Of a stretch of DNA of 64,000 nucleotides, positions 34,658 to 47,121 are shown piece after piece. This DNA comes from Orbilia blumenaviensis (Eukaryota; Ascomycota; Orbiliomycetes; Orbiliales; Orbiliaceae), in contig JAVHNS010000015.1 in the NCBI GenBank assembly GCA_036872755.1, forward strand, positions 1,054,001 through 1,118,000, given 5' to 3'. Numbering within the stretch: the stretch's first letter is position 1; every line of letters begins with the position of its first letter. The position numbers and the translations under genes are program-made. Below the pieces are notes generated by a model. The model ran no database searches. It had not been told where the DNA came from and worked only from the letters and a program-made list of their open reading frames with translations.

Positions 34658-36346
34658 ATGGCGAGCACATCTTCCCCGCCTCATGTCACCGTCCATGGTG
34701 AGATCACAACGACACACCATCCAGAGATTGAAGTTGATGTAAATACATCCTTTCCCTCTTTCTCCCTCCATCTCTTCGTCTTTTCCGATGCATATATGAG
34801 CTTGATGGGATTCTAACGAGACTATGCGATCATGCAGAGCGCCAGCGACATCGATTCTTCCTACAGCGATTCCGACCTGTGCGTTTCCCCTTAGCAACGG
34901 CTTTTTTTCATTTCGAATCTACAGCAACGTCTCCAACAAGCAAAAGCCCACATCGCTAACAAGGCCTTCCGGATCACAGAGAAACATACACAACCAGCCT
35001 ATCAGACTCAGCTTTCGACTACCAATACGAAAATGGTCGTCGTTATCATAAGTTCCGTGAAGGACGTAAGTCGCATCCAACACAACACCCAATAAACTTT
35101 ATCGACCATCACCCGCTAACTAGCCAATTAGAATACGCTTTCCCGAATGATGAAGTATGAACAATGGATTCTTGACTGTTGGATATGGAAGGGTGTTCTA
35201 ACGGCGAAAAAAAAAAAAACTTAGTCTGAACAAGATCGATTGGATATGCATCATCACATGTTAACGATTGTCCAGAAGGGAGAACTGCATGGCGCGCCAT
35301 TGCATGTGCCCCAGCAGATCTTGGATTGTGGTACTGGAACTGGTATTTGGGCTATCGAGATGGGTGAGTAGGCCGATTCTTATCATCTACAAGGGTTATT
35401 AAATTGACATTATTTTGCGCAGCCGACAAATATCCATCCGCTGTCGTAAGTGCCTATTGTAACGAGAACACGTGGTCGAAATCTGACGCTTGTAGGTCAC
35501 TGGCAACGATCTGAGTCCCATCCAACCTACTTGGTAAGTCATTCTAGCCAGATCCGGAGATGCGCAAAGCTAATAATTGGATATAGGGTTCCTCCAAAGT
35601 ATGCACACCGGAATCTTGTTACTGGGCGCGGAAGTTTTCTAACATGATATTTAGTGTCAAATTCGAAATCGACGATTTAGAGAGCCAATGGACATACCCA
35701 GCCAATTTTTTCGACTTTGTCTACGTTCGTTACATGCTCGGTAGCATCGCTGACTGGCCAAAGCTTATCGGCCAAGCCTTCGAGTTAGTTACCTTTTCCG
35801 CCCCTAAAATATATACGGCAGTGCTAATTGGGCGAATAGGGCGATCAAACCTGGTGGTTACATTGAAATCTTTGAACCCAGCTCCTATATCCTCTGCGAC
35901 GACGGCTCCCTCCCAGAGGACTGCGTTCTCCGAAAATGGAACAACCTATTCATCGAGGCTGTTGAAAAGGCTGGTCGTTCCCTCGTCGCCGCTCCGAAGC
36001 ACAAGACTTGGATGGTTGAAGCCGGATTCGTTGATATCCACGAAGACATCTTCAAACTTCCTAACTCGCCCTGGCCTAAGGACAAGTACTTGAAAGAAGT
36101 CGGTGCTTACCACATGGCCAGCTTCATGGAGGCCTTGGAAGGGTTAACACTGAGGCTTTTCACCAGTGTCTTGAAAATATCGCCCGAGGAGTGTCAATTG
36201 ATGCTAGTGGATGTCAGAAAAGATTTGAAGAATAAGAGTTATCATACTTATTATGACCTGTAGGTCCATTCTACCCCTTCCGGTTCCACGAGGATGTTGG
36301 CTAATTAGGATATAGGCACCGTGTTTATGGACGCAAGCCAGAGTGA
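34658..36346 (+). CDS. LaeA-like SAM-dependent methyltransferase
   Basis: Eleven exons give 341 residues in one frame: 34658-34738, 34838-34878, 34980-35065, 35132-35154, 35225-35363, 35423-35445, 35496-35533, 35587-35598, 35652-35783, 35840-36259, 36316-36346. Exon 8 is only 12 bases. The order of blocks is that of the LaeA-like family: YENGRRYHKFREG, YAFPNDESEQDRLDMHHHM, SAM motif ILDCGTGTGIWAIEMA (about 109-124), [50 protein letters not shown] and the C-terminal YHTYYDLHRVYGRKPE. LaeA itself is a nuclear regulator of secondary metabolism; many paralogues exist in each fungus, several in biosynthetic clusters. No biosynthetic gene is adjacent, so the target here is unknown. Confidence 0.9.
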
Positions 36347-36915
36347 ATTTACCCTCAGCTTTACTTTCCTTTTCCGACGTTTACCACACCACTTTCACCA
36401 TCGATTTCTCTCACACCCAACTAACCATCCCCGAGGCTGTTTTTTACTAATTTTTTTCCCTGCCTCTTTTATCTCTATCTGAATTACGACTGAAGGCTTT
36501 TAAGCGGAATGACTGGACCTTTTTCTACTACATTATTTCCTTGAGTCAAGATCATGTTTTTTCCATACAGTTACCATGAATTTTCATCGATTCATCCCTG
36601 TATAACTCTCATGTATGCTACTAGCTCAAGATAATCCGTTTTAATAGAACCATATACATGGTATAATGGTTTTTACATTCATAATAGGGTATTTTAAATC
36701 GTGAGGCTACACGTTTAAGGAGAAGATAAATCAAATTATTGTATCCGATTGTATAGAAGATTCGTAATTCGTAAGCTATATATATGGTAAGAAAAAGAAA
36801 AAAGGGAACGGGTATATATACTGGTATGTACTATCTAAGAAAAACTGACGAAGAAAAGTATAACGTCGGGTATATCCTCCACATCCAACAAACAAATAAA
36901 TTTAAGAAAAAAAGA
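36347..36915. other. Short intergenic region between convergent genes
   Basis: Shared 3' flanks of the LaeA-like gene and the minus-strand YhhN-like gene. AT-rich, no gene. Confidence 0.6.
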
Positions 36916-37995
36916 TTACTGTGCACCATAAGCGGCCAAGATGTACTGTCCACCGAAATAAAGAATCCATCCAACACCACGGCTTTTCCAGCCCTGTCGG
37001 CCTTGACATTGTTTTTCTCCAGCAGTTGCACTTGAAACGGGTGTTGAAGGCTTGATACCGAATGTATCCCATGCGACCATAACGTCTGATACCATAAACA
37101 TGAAAGCGCCCAGGAGACGTTCAGAGAGAAGACCCCGTGTTCCAGCTGCCGATGCAACCATTGTCGTGATGATGAGTTGGTAGATTATGATCAGTGGCTT
37201 CATGTCTGCTGGGATAGCCATTTTGGGGATTAATCCTCCTAGGGTAGACTGGGATGTAGAAGAAGGCAGAAGAGGGGTAGATGTTGTAGGTGAATTATTG
37301 TTTGATCCAGATTTAGGCGTTGAAGGGATAGAAATCGATAGATCGGTAACACCGGAGTCGGAACGGCTGTGACGAGGACCCTTCTTGAAGACAGTTTGTT
37401 GGGAGAGTTCTGGTAGTGGTTTGGTATCTACTGCTGTCGTAGGTAATCTCGGTGATCCGCTTCTTGTCCTTACTTCGGTGCCGTTGCTATTATGAGTAAT
37501 AGCAGCACCATCCTCTCTCCATGGGACTGGCATCCCACATAGATCTCCCAAAATAATACAAGTGACAAACATTCCGCCGAAAACCTTCCAGTCCATATTA
37601 CTCATAACGTCTCCCTTTACAAACTGCAGGAATGCACCGATATAACCGGCGTGGTTGATCATGAATGCCAACATCCCCAGCTTAAACCATACAGAATCTC
37701 CTTCATGGCCTCCAGATGGGTTGTAGTACGATTTCTTAGACGGGATGAGGCAGAAATCACCGATCAGGCCTGAGATTAGAGAGAATGTTATCCACCATCT
37801 TGCGGATAGGACTGATGGAAGAAGCGGGGTGGCTGATGATGGTGAAGCCAGAGAACGCCAAACGAAGGCTGCTGAGGCGGTAAGTTTGAAGACTGCAGAA
37901 CCTGGGTAGAAACTTTTGGATTCCGAGACAATAAGAGCCGGTAAGGAAAGGCCTAGGAGGGATAGAGGAGCGAGAAGGGTTGAAATGGTCGGCAT
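36916..37995 (-). CDS. YhhN/TMEM86-family membrane protein (lysoplasmalogenase-like)
   Basis: Intronless, 359 residues, multi-pass. Helices are visible at residues 4-24, 33-50, 68-84, 105-125, 138-155 and then in the C-terminal third (KPLIIIYQLIITTMVASAA, LLGAFMFMVSDVMVAW, WILYFGGQYILA). The blocks LISGLIGDFCLIP, GMLAFMINHAGYIGAF, GAFMFMVSDVMVAWDTF and LYFGGQYILAA match the YhhN family, whose animal members hydrolyse the vinyl ether bond of lysoplasmalogens. A Ser/Thr/Pro-rich loop of roughly 100 residues (about 165-265) sits between helices; bacterial and animal members lack it. Fungi generally have little or no plasmalogen, so the substrate is uncertain. Confidence 0.85.
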   Translation of the reverse strand: MPTISTLLAPLSLLGLSLPALIVSESKSFYPGSAVFKLTASAAFVWRSLASPSSATPLLPSVLSARWWITFSLISGLIGDFCLIPSKKSYYNPSGGHEGDSVWFKLGMLAFMINHAGYIGAFLQFVKGDVMSNMDWKVFGGMFVTCIILGDLCGMPVPWREDGAAITHNSNGTEVRTRSGSPRLPTTAVDTKPLPELSQQTVFKKGPRHSRSDSGVTDLSISIPSTPKSGSNNNSPTTSTPLLPSSTSQSTLGGLIPKMAIPADMKPLIIIYQLIITTMVASAAGTRGLLSERLLGAFMFMVSDVMVAWDTFGIKPSTPVSSATAGEKQCQGRQGWKSRGVGWILYFGGQYILAAYGAQ

Positions 37996-40900
37996 TGTGA
38001 CTATTTACTGTGTTGAGATGTGTGGTATTTTGTCGGGGTCCTCGGTTGATTTGGCCTTTGGTTTTTCTTGGGTCGGAGTCGGGTTACAGCAGGCTGAGGA
38101 TACGGTGATTGTGGTTTGGTTCGGCTTTATTGACCCCTCATACTCATACTTATTGAAGAAGAGAGAGAGAAGAAAGTATTGATGCTGGTGATGGGCGATA
38201 TTAAAGAAGGAAGGAAAGAGAAAGATATATATCTCTCATGACCCTTTTCTTTAGGTCGAAGGTCCTGACTATACTTTTGTGGCGTGAACGAAAAGTATGG
38301 TCACAAGCTCACAAGGCAGCGAGCGCTTCATCTAACAAACTAGGACTCGACGCATGCTCAGCCAGATGTTGGGATGATGTTGGAAAGAATTGACTGAGGT
38401 ACCCTTTCGCAGATGCTGATATAGGGCTAGTCTTTATGGATTTCGTGGGCTGGGCTGGGGATGGATATTCTAGCTTCCGTTTGATTGCGTCTTAAACAAA
38501 AAGGTTCATCGGCATTACACTACAGATATGTAGGTAACTTTAGCTTCTCAAGCGAGACATTTTTGGAGGGCCTCTTTCTGTTTTTGTTTTTTCTTTTTTT
38601 GCCCTTATTTTTGTGCTGTCGGGCTTCCTCTCTTCCTTTTATTTGGGGCAGAACATGATCTCAGACATACAGCTTTTTTGGCTGGTGGGGTTTTTTGTCT
38701 GATGCAGGTGTTTGATGTGAGACATTGGGTTCGTTTGCTGGGTGCGGAGAGGCCTGGCTGCTGCTGCAAGAGTTTCTTTGGCAATGCAATTTTGCAGCGC
38801 TGCGCAGTGCGGTCTAGGCACTTTAGATTACCCAGCCGGGGCTTTTTTCTCTCTCCTTGAATTCGATCGAAAGATGGGAATATACACGTGCCGCTATTCG
38901 GGGGCAATCTATAGATGGGCGGGTCTTCTATCACAAGCTTTTCCTTAGGTATTTTCATCATAAAGGGGAGGCTCTCCCAATTAAAACGAACCTCATTGAT
39001 CAATCATGGTCCTGGGTTGAAGATCAGCGACAGAAGCGTTGAGCGAGTCCACGTGAATCTGAGACAGCCAGCGGATCTAGCCTGTTTTCGGCAAGACGTG
39101 ACACTGTCGATCTAAGACACTTGCTTTCTTTTTGAGACAACCGAGTGTCTGCCCAGCAACTCTGTGTTTTTGCTGTGCTAATAGCTAAGACATTTCGAAA
39201 TTCTTCTGGTTCTTCTAAGTGGATCCCCACCCCTTCCCTCTAGTTGGGAGCTACGTATAAAACATTTTACGAAAAGAACAGGGGCCATGTAGCCGGTGCA
39301 TTGGCTCATTCATTTCCTGTGGAGACATTGTCTTTTTTCTTTCATTGTTTCCATTTGGCTTCTGTGGATATTATTAGGCGTCATGGTTGATATCAGAGCT
39401 CTATCAAGAAGTGTCGTATGTTTAGGTTTCATAGAATGTTGCATACTGGCGTCGACAACGCAGATTCGTGACTTCAAAACACTCTCCTAGGCTTGGCTTG
39501 TGAACAGAAGCCCTGGGCGATACTTTTGTTTTGGGATTATCGTGATTGAGGGACTTTCACTTGTGACGGTGGCAGTGACACTCCGGCAATATGCGGGTAC
39601 ACAACTGGGTATCAGTCGAGTCACACGCCGTCAGACGGATGAATGTGTCTACGCAACTAACAAACCGGCTCCGAACAGCCGTTGGTATCGATATCGCTCG
39701 CTTGTCTCGTAGATGTGGTCCAAAATTGGCTCGTAAATACGGAATACTAAAAAAAAAAATTGACTTACTTAACCACCCGGCACTACGAGCTTACCGAATC
39801 ATTACAGCTGCTTCATTTAGTAAATGCCCGCCTTCTAGGTTACTAGTATTCGGGTAGGAGGGCTGAAATATACCCTTTAAGTGGACTCAAGATTTCGGAT
39901 GTTCCATCTCAGGGAATATTCCAAAAAGACGGTATCTGGCTCCAGGGCGACCATGTAAGATGACGATGTTTTTGGGGTCCGAGTCTGTGCTTTCCCGTTT
40001 TTGACGGACATGGATTCGCTTGCCGTCTTTTGATCGAGAATCTGAGACATTCTGGTTTAAAGAGGGTTTTTCTCTTCTCTGACCCCTTTCTGGATGCGAT
40101 TAAGCTAGCTGGTGGCTAGTGCACTGTTATAGTGGAAATTAGGGCTAATTGGATGGAATTGGAGGTGCGTGGAATGCTTCTAACACAGGTTTTTAGGAGA
40201 GGATAGCAAACATGTATTAGGATTAGTTGTCGACGTTAGAATGTCTTACTTTAAATCGGTTGGTTTGGGGAGTTAAGACGAGGCTTTCGCGGGTTCCGGT
40301 AGGCTGGCTTTAAGCTTGAATGGTGCACCGATTGTAAGGTGGAGCTTGTTCTGACGCGAAGAGCGTGAGATTACGGATGATTTGTTCATTTTCAATTGGT
40401 ATGAGTGAGGGCTGCTGGCTAGGCTCGCTGATACTTGCCCCGGCTGCGCTTGATGGTGATTAGGTTCAGAATTTCTTCCTGGAGACAAATGTCAGAAGTG
40501 TTGAAGTTGCATATTACAATAAATCAAGTCTGGTGTTAACAGTTACAATTTTGGGAACACAACGGCTGAAAGCCCGTTGGAATGCTATCTGATACTCGGA
40601 CTGAGCAGGCCGTGCTCCTTCAGAGTCAGAGTTTCACCAATTGCCGTCTTCGTGCACGGATCTAGCAGCCCTTCAGCCCCAAAGATAGCCAAAAGCTCAC
40701 CGAGCCAATCTCCCCAGCTACACTACCAAACACTAGAATTTCCGATCTCGTCAACCCGTTGATCGTCTATATCGTCTGTGGCGCTGTAAGACATCGAATG
40801 CATCAAGACATGCATATACATACCTACGCGATGGTCTACACCGCATCTAGAGTCAACAGATAATCAACTAAAAGAATACACGCCAGTTATTCGATCGGTA

Positions 40901-42758
40901 ATAGTCATTCCGTTGGTATGTTATAATTATATTACACCACTACATAATTCGTCATCAAAATGTTAGACAAGCCAATTATTTACTGTCTCACACTTCAGAC
41001 CTTTTCCGAGACATGCATGCATTTGACGCTGTCTCAGTTCTGTGGAGCGAGAGGAGAGACACTCTTTTTGGGGATTTCCCTTGCTGGCGGGTATTGAGAT
41101 TGGTATGTGGACGATCAGTACTTTTTTAGGTGCTTTTGGCTGGCTAAGTCAAATGTTTGGGACGTATGCACATGTCCGGCTATATATACGGAGGGGCTGT
41201 TTCTCCGGTATGTACTGGGGGAAATATGAAATGATATAAGTTCCGTTAACCGGAGGTCGAAGGTCAATCGAGGAGGGGGAGAATCTTGATAGATAGATGA
41301 GAGTCAAAAAAAATTAACGGTCTCGAACATGTCTCATACCAAGACCTCAAAGCTGTAGAAAATTAAAACAATTGAAATACATGGACACAGCTTGACCATC
41401 GACTTGTGGTTGTATTATTATTGATCATATATCACGAATTTGAGCGGAGGATACCATTCGTATGCTGCGATAGTCGACCGCGTCTTCTCCATTCTTACGC
41501 TTATTAATATCTTATTTATCTCGTATGCCTTATTCATCTATGGTGCCGTGCGCAGTGCAGGCTAATTATATCGCTACTTCGATGGATTCATGCCACTGCC
41601 TGTATTTGGCGCCCTCGGATACTGATTGGACGTATACGTAAGGCCTTATGGTCAACGGAGCTAGAAAAGATGAAGGCATTGTACATGTACTAGAGGCCCT
41701 TAAGGTGGACAGACACACTTTCTTCAATTAAACTCAAGAGCGCGCAGCTTGCGCTTGTTCTAGGATATGGGACTAGACGCTTATGACCGGAGTTACCAGG
41801 ACAGCTCGTGAATATAAAACCTTTTGACGGGCCGATTTCCACCTCGATAATTACCTAGGTATTGGCCCAAGAAATTTCTTATGCTCATATATTTCCCAGA
41901 ACAGTTCCATAATATTGGTAGCATTATAGCACTACCAGCATACCATATTGATATGCCCAGGTTTTTTGTTGTTCTGGGCCATACGCGTAGGAGCTGGGGT
42001 ACCCGGTACCGGTGCTTCGGTTATCATGCAATATGGACCCATGGACGCTATGAACAAATACACACAAGATTACAAATTTGATAGGTAAGCCTGGCATGAT
42101 AATGACCGGAGGCAGAGGCGCTTACTTAATATTATCAATCATGACAGACTAATACCAGGAAAGGATATAACACCGATGGACCCTAATGTTGCATTCGCTG
42201 ATTCACATTACTTCGGCTCTTGTCGACGGATTGAATATACCAAAATCTTACAAGAGTTAAACAGTCGAGGGCGAGTTTGTCATAGAAGTCATAAAAGCCG
42301 ACGAGCATGTAACACTCACGTTTGGCTCGAGTTGCGCCTGGAGCGGCGGGGCGCTGGGCGGGAAACTCCGTGTTTTCAATCATGGGGTTTCAAGTGCAAG
42401 CTTGGGCCCTGCCTGGGCAACATATGACCACGCACGTGTGCTAGTGCGAGCAGTACTAACTCTCGGGTGGAACCAGATCCGTAAATATGTGAAAAGAGAC
42501 CCCATGGGCCATAAAGGTGACAATGACTAAGACGTGCTACGAGACCGGCTATGCATATTGAAGCTGTCAACTGTTACTCGAGTATAGGCTAAAAGTAGAT
42601 GTCCAGCTAGATCCATGGAGTTGGATAACTACCATACCACACTATTCAAGTTATTAATGCATTGCACCAAATCAAAAACCCCAAACACCAATCATCAACT
42701 ACCCTTAGCATCTGTCACTTAAGTAAGCCCATGACGCAGCGGTGGAGTTGTGTCCCTC
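37996..42758. other. 4.8 kb gene-poor stretch
   Basis: Only short frames with no signal peptide, family motif or splice continuity were found. Pyrimidine runs occur around 38575-38610. CT-rich leader sequence of the YhhN-like gene occupies the first 250 bases. Confidence 0.45.
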
Positions 42759-44862
42759 CTAAAAATGATGGATCCCCAATTCCTCAGCAAGTATAGCTGC
42801 TGCCTTCTCTCCGACGAGCAGGGAGGTCGAATAGGTGTTACCGGCAACGTTCGAGGGCATTATGGAAAGATCTTAAAATTATTTGTTAGCTAGGGAAGCG
42901 AGAAGAGAAATAGACATATTGGCGTGACTTACCGGCGACCTTCAGGCCTTTGACACCATAGACATTCAACTTCTCATCAACCACACCACCATCTTCAAGT
43001 GGTTTCATAGGGCAAGTGCCACAGCTGTGCCACGTCGTCGCCACAACATCCCTGACGAATGTTCTAATAGCTTCATCATCTTCGGCGTCATACTCTGTCA
43101 CTGCACCGTTAGTCGTAGGATAGTCCCATTTGCTACCCTTGCTACCCTCTCTAAACTTCGGTCCCAGAATCACGCTTTCGGCTCCTCCCGCAAATGATTT
43201 CATACGACGAATAATCTCGCGGACGCGTTTATACCCGATGACGAGGGCTTCAAGATCCCAGTCGTTGCTGAGGAATCCCGAATCGAAATCAGTCTGTTCA
43301 TTTACGTCTGGGCCAGTGATGTGGATGCTTCCTCTGCCGTAGGGGTAAGATAGGAAGATTGCTGCGGTCATATACTGTGATATCGGTAGGATCGAGTGGT
43401 CGCCTAAGTGCCCTGGAGCAAAGACGGCAACCATAAGTGGACGTTCAGGGCGAGATTCATAGTCACGCTCCCAGAGCTTTCTAAAGGATTCGGGCGCAGA
43501 TGCGATTTCATCTTCCCTGGGGCGGATTTTGGCAGCGAAATCCATTCCAGACCAAGCGATATATTTTTCGCTATCAGGTTTAGAAAAGGCCTCGATTTCA
43601 TTCTGGAAGGGCCGACGACCATCGAGGAAAGGGTCAAATGATTCCGCTTCTGTTAACTTGGTGTTGTAGGCTGTCAGGTAGAGGTTGTGATCCATGTAGT
43701 TCGTTCCGACGCCAGGGACTTCAGATACAACTGGGACGCCGGCCTTGTCAAGGACAGATTTGGCTCCAATACCTGAGCGCTCGAGAATGCATGGGCTGCT
43801 TAGTGCGCCTGCAGAAACGACGACGTATTTCCGAGCCTTGATAAATTTTGGGGTTGCAAGCGCCTCAGTGGCTGGTGTGAGGGTTTGGGTGCGTATATTC
43901 GGGACACATTCAACACCTGTAGCACGGCCATTGGAAATGACGACCTTGACGACTTTGTGCTCAGTAAGAACGTTTAGGCCTGTTTTGCCCGTTTCGAGGA
44001 TCGGGTGGAGCAAAACGTGAGCTGAATCTTGTCGACGGCCCGTGGTTGGGTGTATCCATCTAAGCCATCTCTGAAAATAGATGTTAGATATATGATCATA
44101 GGCATGGGTGACCAAAGGGGAGGAAGGGAGGTGTATACCTGCGTGCCATTAGCTTCGGTAAGGTTGTTTGCATCAGGAACTTCCTTGAGCCCAGTTTCGG
44201 CGGCAGCACGGACACAGTCGTCCTGGAACTTCTTTGATATATATCCACCGCTGGAAACATGGAAGGGACCTTCATAACCGTGGACGGATTTGTCGACGCT
44301 GGGGTTGGAATCATGATATGTCTCCGTCTATAACCTTTCTATCAGTTTTCGGTTTTCGGGGCTTGCTTAGCGAGTGTGGTAGTATCGAGAATTACCTTCT
44401 TGAGGAAAGGAATCAAATCTTTCTGTGTCCATCCCTCGGTGTTCCAGTCGTCATAGTCGACACCCTGAGCACGAGTATACATCATGAAATTTATACTGGA
44501 GCCGCCACCCAAACAACCTCCGGTGGGAACGATAGGCTCCCGGTTATTAAGCTTCTCGCTCTTCTTTGCCACATGAAAAGTTGCAGTTTGGGAGCCTGGT
44601 ATTAGATTGTTAAGGAACATGGCCGGGTGGATGACACTTTCGACATCTTTATTGTTGATGCCGGACTCGACTACGAGGATCGAAAGGGAAGGTTCGGCCG
44701 CGGCAAGGCGTCCTGCAAGGGTGCAGCCGGCAGATCCACCTATTTAATATTGTAAGTATAGTTATCACTTCAAATCTGCTGAGGACCATATAGTGTACCT
44801 CCTGCGATAATAATGTCGACTTCATTCGGAAAGTCCGCGGAATTATTGGAAATGTTGGACAT
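42759..44862 (-). CDS. GMC oxidoreductase, alcohol-oxidase-like (AA3)
   Basis: Five exons on the minus strand (44799-44862, 44396-44739, 44139-44327, 42933-44070, 42759-42871) keep frame to give 615 residues. The FAD-binding motif GGGSAGC spans the first junction (DIIIAGGGSAGCTLAGRL). GMC signature segments are GGCLGGGSSINFMMYTRA, SSPCILERSGIGAK, GVGTNYMDHNLY and TTWHSCGTCPM (catalytic His), with SNVAGNTYSTS carrying the second active-site residue (Asn). The pattern ATF..LGGGSSINFMMYTRA..DYDDW and RWLRWI..TGRRQDSAHVLLHP matches methanol/alcohol-oxidase-like GMC enzymes (AA3_3). It would oxidise an alcohol and release peroxide. There is no signal peptide. The C-terminus ends HHF rather than a standard peroxisomal signal, so localisation is open. 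A TATATATA element lies about 145 bases upstream. Confidence 0.92.
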
Positions 44863-47121
44863 CGTGAATAGGTGAAATCGGATATAAGTGCTAACGTGAA
44901 TGAACCGTTCTGAATACCGTTTTTTAGGAAATTGTATACCTAGCTCGTCGGAAAGGCTATTCCTTACAGACTAGTAATGAATTTTCATGGGAGACATGCT
45001 GGGTATATATAGTTCGAATCCCAGCTAGTAGGCCGTCGATAACACCCCTTACGCCCTAGTTCAAAGAGGAAATCCATGACTGATTGGTCGAGGCTATTGC
45101 CATACCAAGTAACCTGCACCAAAGTTTCTGCAGTGAATTGGATTTTGTTCTCGCACTTGCCTCTTTCCTTCCGCACCCCCCTTTAGTATGCCGTTTTCGC
45201 ATCACACCGTCGTACAGTATGCATATGGTGTACTAGAACGGAGATACTATGTATCTGAAGTAGCGCTAGACACAGGCCCGAATAGTATATTATCATCGGT
45301 CGCATCAGCTTACATAAAACATCTTTAGGATTATGGGAGCGATCGCCGGATACCGACGCAGGGAAGGCTTTCTCAGGGATACATTGGCGGGGATCACGAA
45401 TGTACGGTACTCCCCGGATGACTTTGATTTTCTGGCGTCGGTAGTGGTTTGGCTCTGACGTCGCGTTTGCGGGGAGATTGGCGAGGCCTGTGGATGCCCA
45501 GCCCGAGCTAGCCTCAATTTTTGCGGGGGTACTTTTGTAACCTGTCTCGATCTAGAGATCTTGGACCGCGGTAACTACCGTGCAAGGGCCGGGCCAATGA
45601 GAAAGAGCTAAGCAGTCGGGAGGCTTGCCGCACAGAGCATCGATTGTGTGCATGCATTAGATTTCATATGCAGAGGTGCTCCGTTATGCGAGCCGTCCCA
45701 TGCAGTCAGAGTTAGAAGCGGTTACGAGACTGGGGCCAAAATTTGGTTCTAGATGCTTCGTTTGTGTTGTCGCCATTGTGTTATTGTGGTGTGGACAAAT
45801 ATTGGATACCAATTTGAGTCTATTGCCTTTGACTTCAGCTACGGCGACTGACATAAGAAAGCTGTGAAAGGTTCCTGCCCAGAACAGGTAGTTTATAGAC
45901 AGCTTGGGGCCGATAGCAGAAGCCCCACTTTGATGGGACCCTGGTCCACCTGGTGTTACCCTATAATAGATAATACCTCGGCATTAGTAAAGCTTGGATC
46001 CTAGCAACTAGCCCCTCTCGCGAGGGGTGTTAGCGCCCGGGTGACATGAAAAAAAAGAGAAAGATTTGATGTACGCTGATGGGCTTCTGCTCTCTTTTTC
46101 GTGTTACCCGAGTGGTTAGGTATGGAAAATTCACTCGGGTTATGTTGCCAAGGCCTGGTGGCGCTGTGATTAGGCCTTCGCTGTTAGCACGTCTTATTGC
46201 ATAATTCTCGAATATTAATCGTAGTGTCGCCTCAGCTGCATATGCATGTGCCTGGCCGACATACGAATTGTGAACCCGAGTATCGATATGTACCTACTGA
46301 TTCAAGATGCTCCATGATTCTATATCAAAGCATTCAGCTGATCAGGAAGCTTTGTCGCTGTATGAATAAGCTTATCCGGATATCCCCACGATACTAATAG
46401 AGCCTGCAGCTAGGGTCTTAGGCTAGACCACATCGATATCGCTATGCGTATGGTGGTAGATCTACATCTCACATGTTATTCGAGCGAAGATTATGATTTT
46501 GTAAATTTTGTGATATAAAACCGGTTAAAAAAGCTCCAACTCAGCCTGGGTGCTTGTTCTGAAACGTATGTTCCAGACGCCCATGATCATATGATCGCGG
46601 CTTGATTATGTGATCAAGTTTGCAAGAGCTCGCATCCACTTCAAGTATCATCAGGCCGTTCTGTTTCCCCCATATGATGAGCTTGCCTCCTTGTAACCGT
46701 GCTTCATCACTAAGATGAAGCCACAGCTTGTGTTGTTTTGTGGGAACATGGAAGTATTTCCAATTATGGAAATACTTTTAATGACAATATGCCAAACTCG
46801 GCAGCCTCCTTACCTAAAGAGGGTCTATTTATATTTATACCGTCGCTTTGGGACTAACGTCTTTCAACTCACAATGCATTGACTTAAGTACTAATTTACA
46901 TCTTTATCGGTATATTAACTTGATTCTCGATTCGACCGAAGATATGGATGGATATATATTAGCTATATATAGTAAAAATCCGATACACACATATGCTTGT
47001 TCAACAATCAGTGTGGGTCGCTTCTAAAACGTAAGACTACTTATTGGATATAGTTACGGATCGAAATATTGACAGCTAGCAGCTGTATAATAGGCCTAGG
47101 TCCTTATATACAGATAATCGA
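44863..47121. other. 2.3 kb intergenic with inverted repeats
   Basis: No gene is supported. The centre (45915-46143) holds several inverted repeats, described separately. A 12-bp palindrome lies at 46584-46595. Confidence 0.5.
45915..46143. repeat. Nested inverted repeats, possible decayed mobile element
   Basis: AGCAGAAGCCC at 45915-45925 pairs with GGGCTTCTGCT at 46081-46091. Inside and beyond it, CCCGGGTGACATGAAA.. (46036-46063) is imperfectly complementary to CTTTTTCGTGTTACCCGAG (about 46094-46112), and CACTCGGGTTA at 46132 pairs again with the latter. CCCCTCTCGCGAGGGG at 46013 is nearly palindromic. No transposase frame is present. A small non-autonomous element or a recombination scar are both possible. 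Confidence 0.4.

Noticed and set aside
40273..40488. A 71-codon minus-strand Ser/Lys-rich frame
   Set aside because: No signal peptide, family or supporting splice signal; length is within chance.
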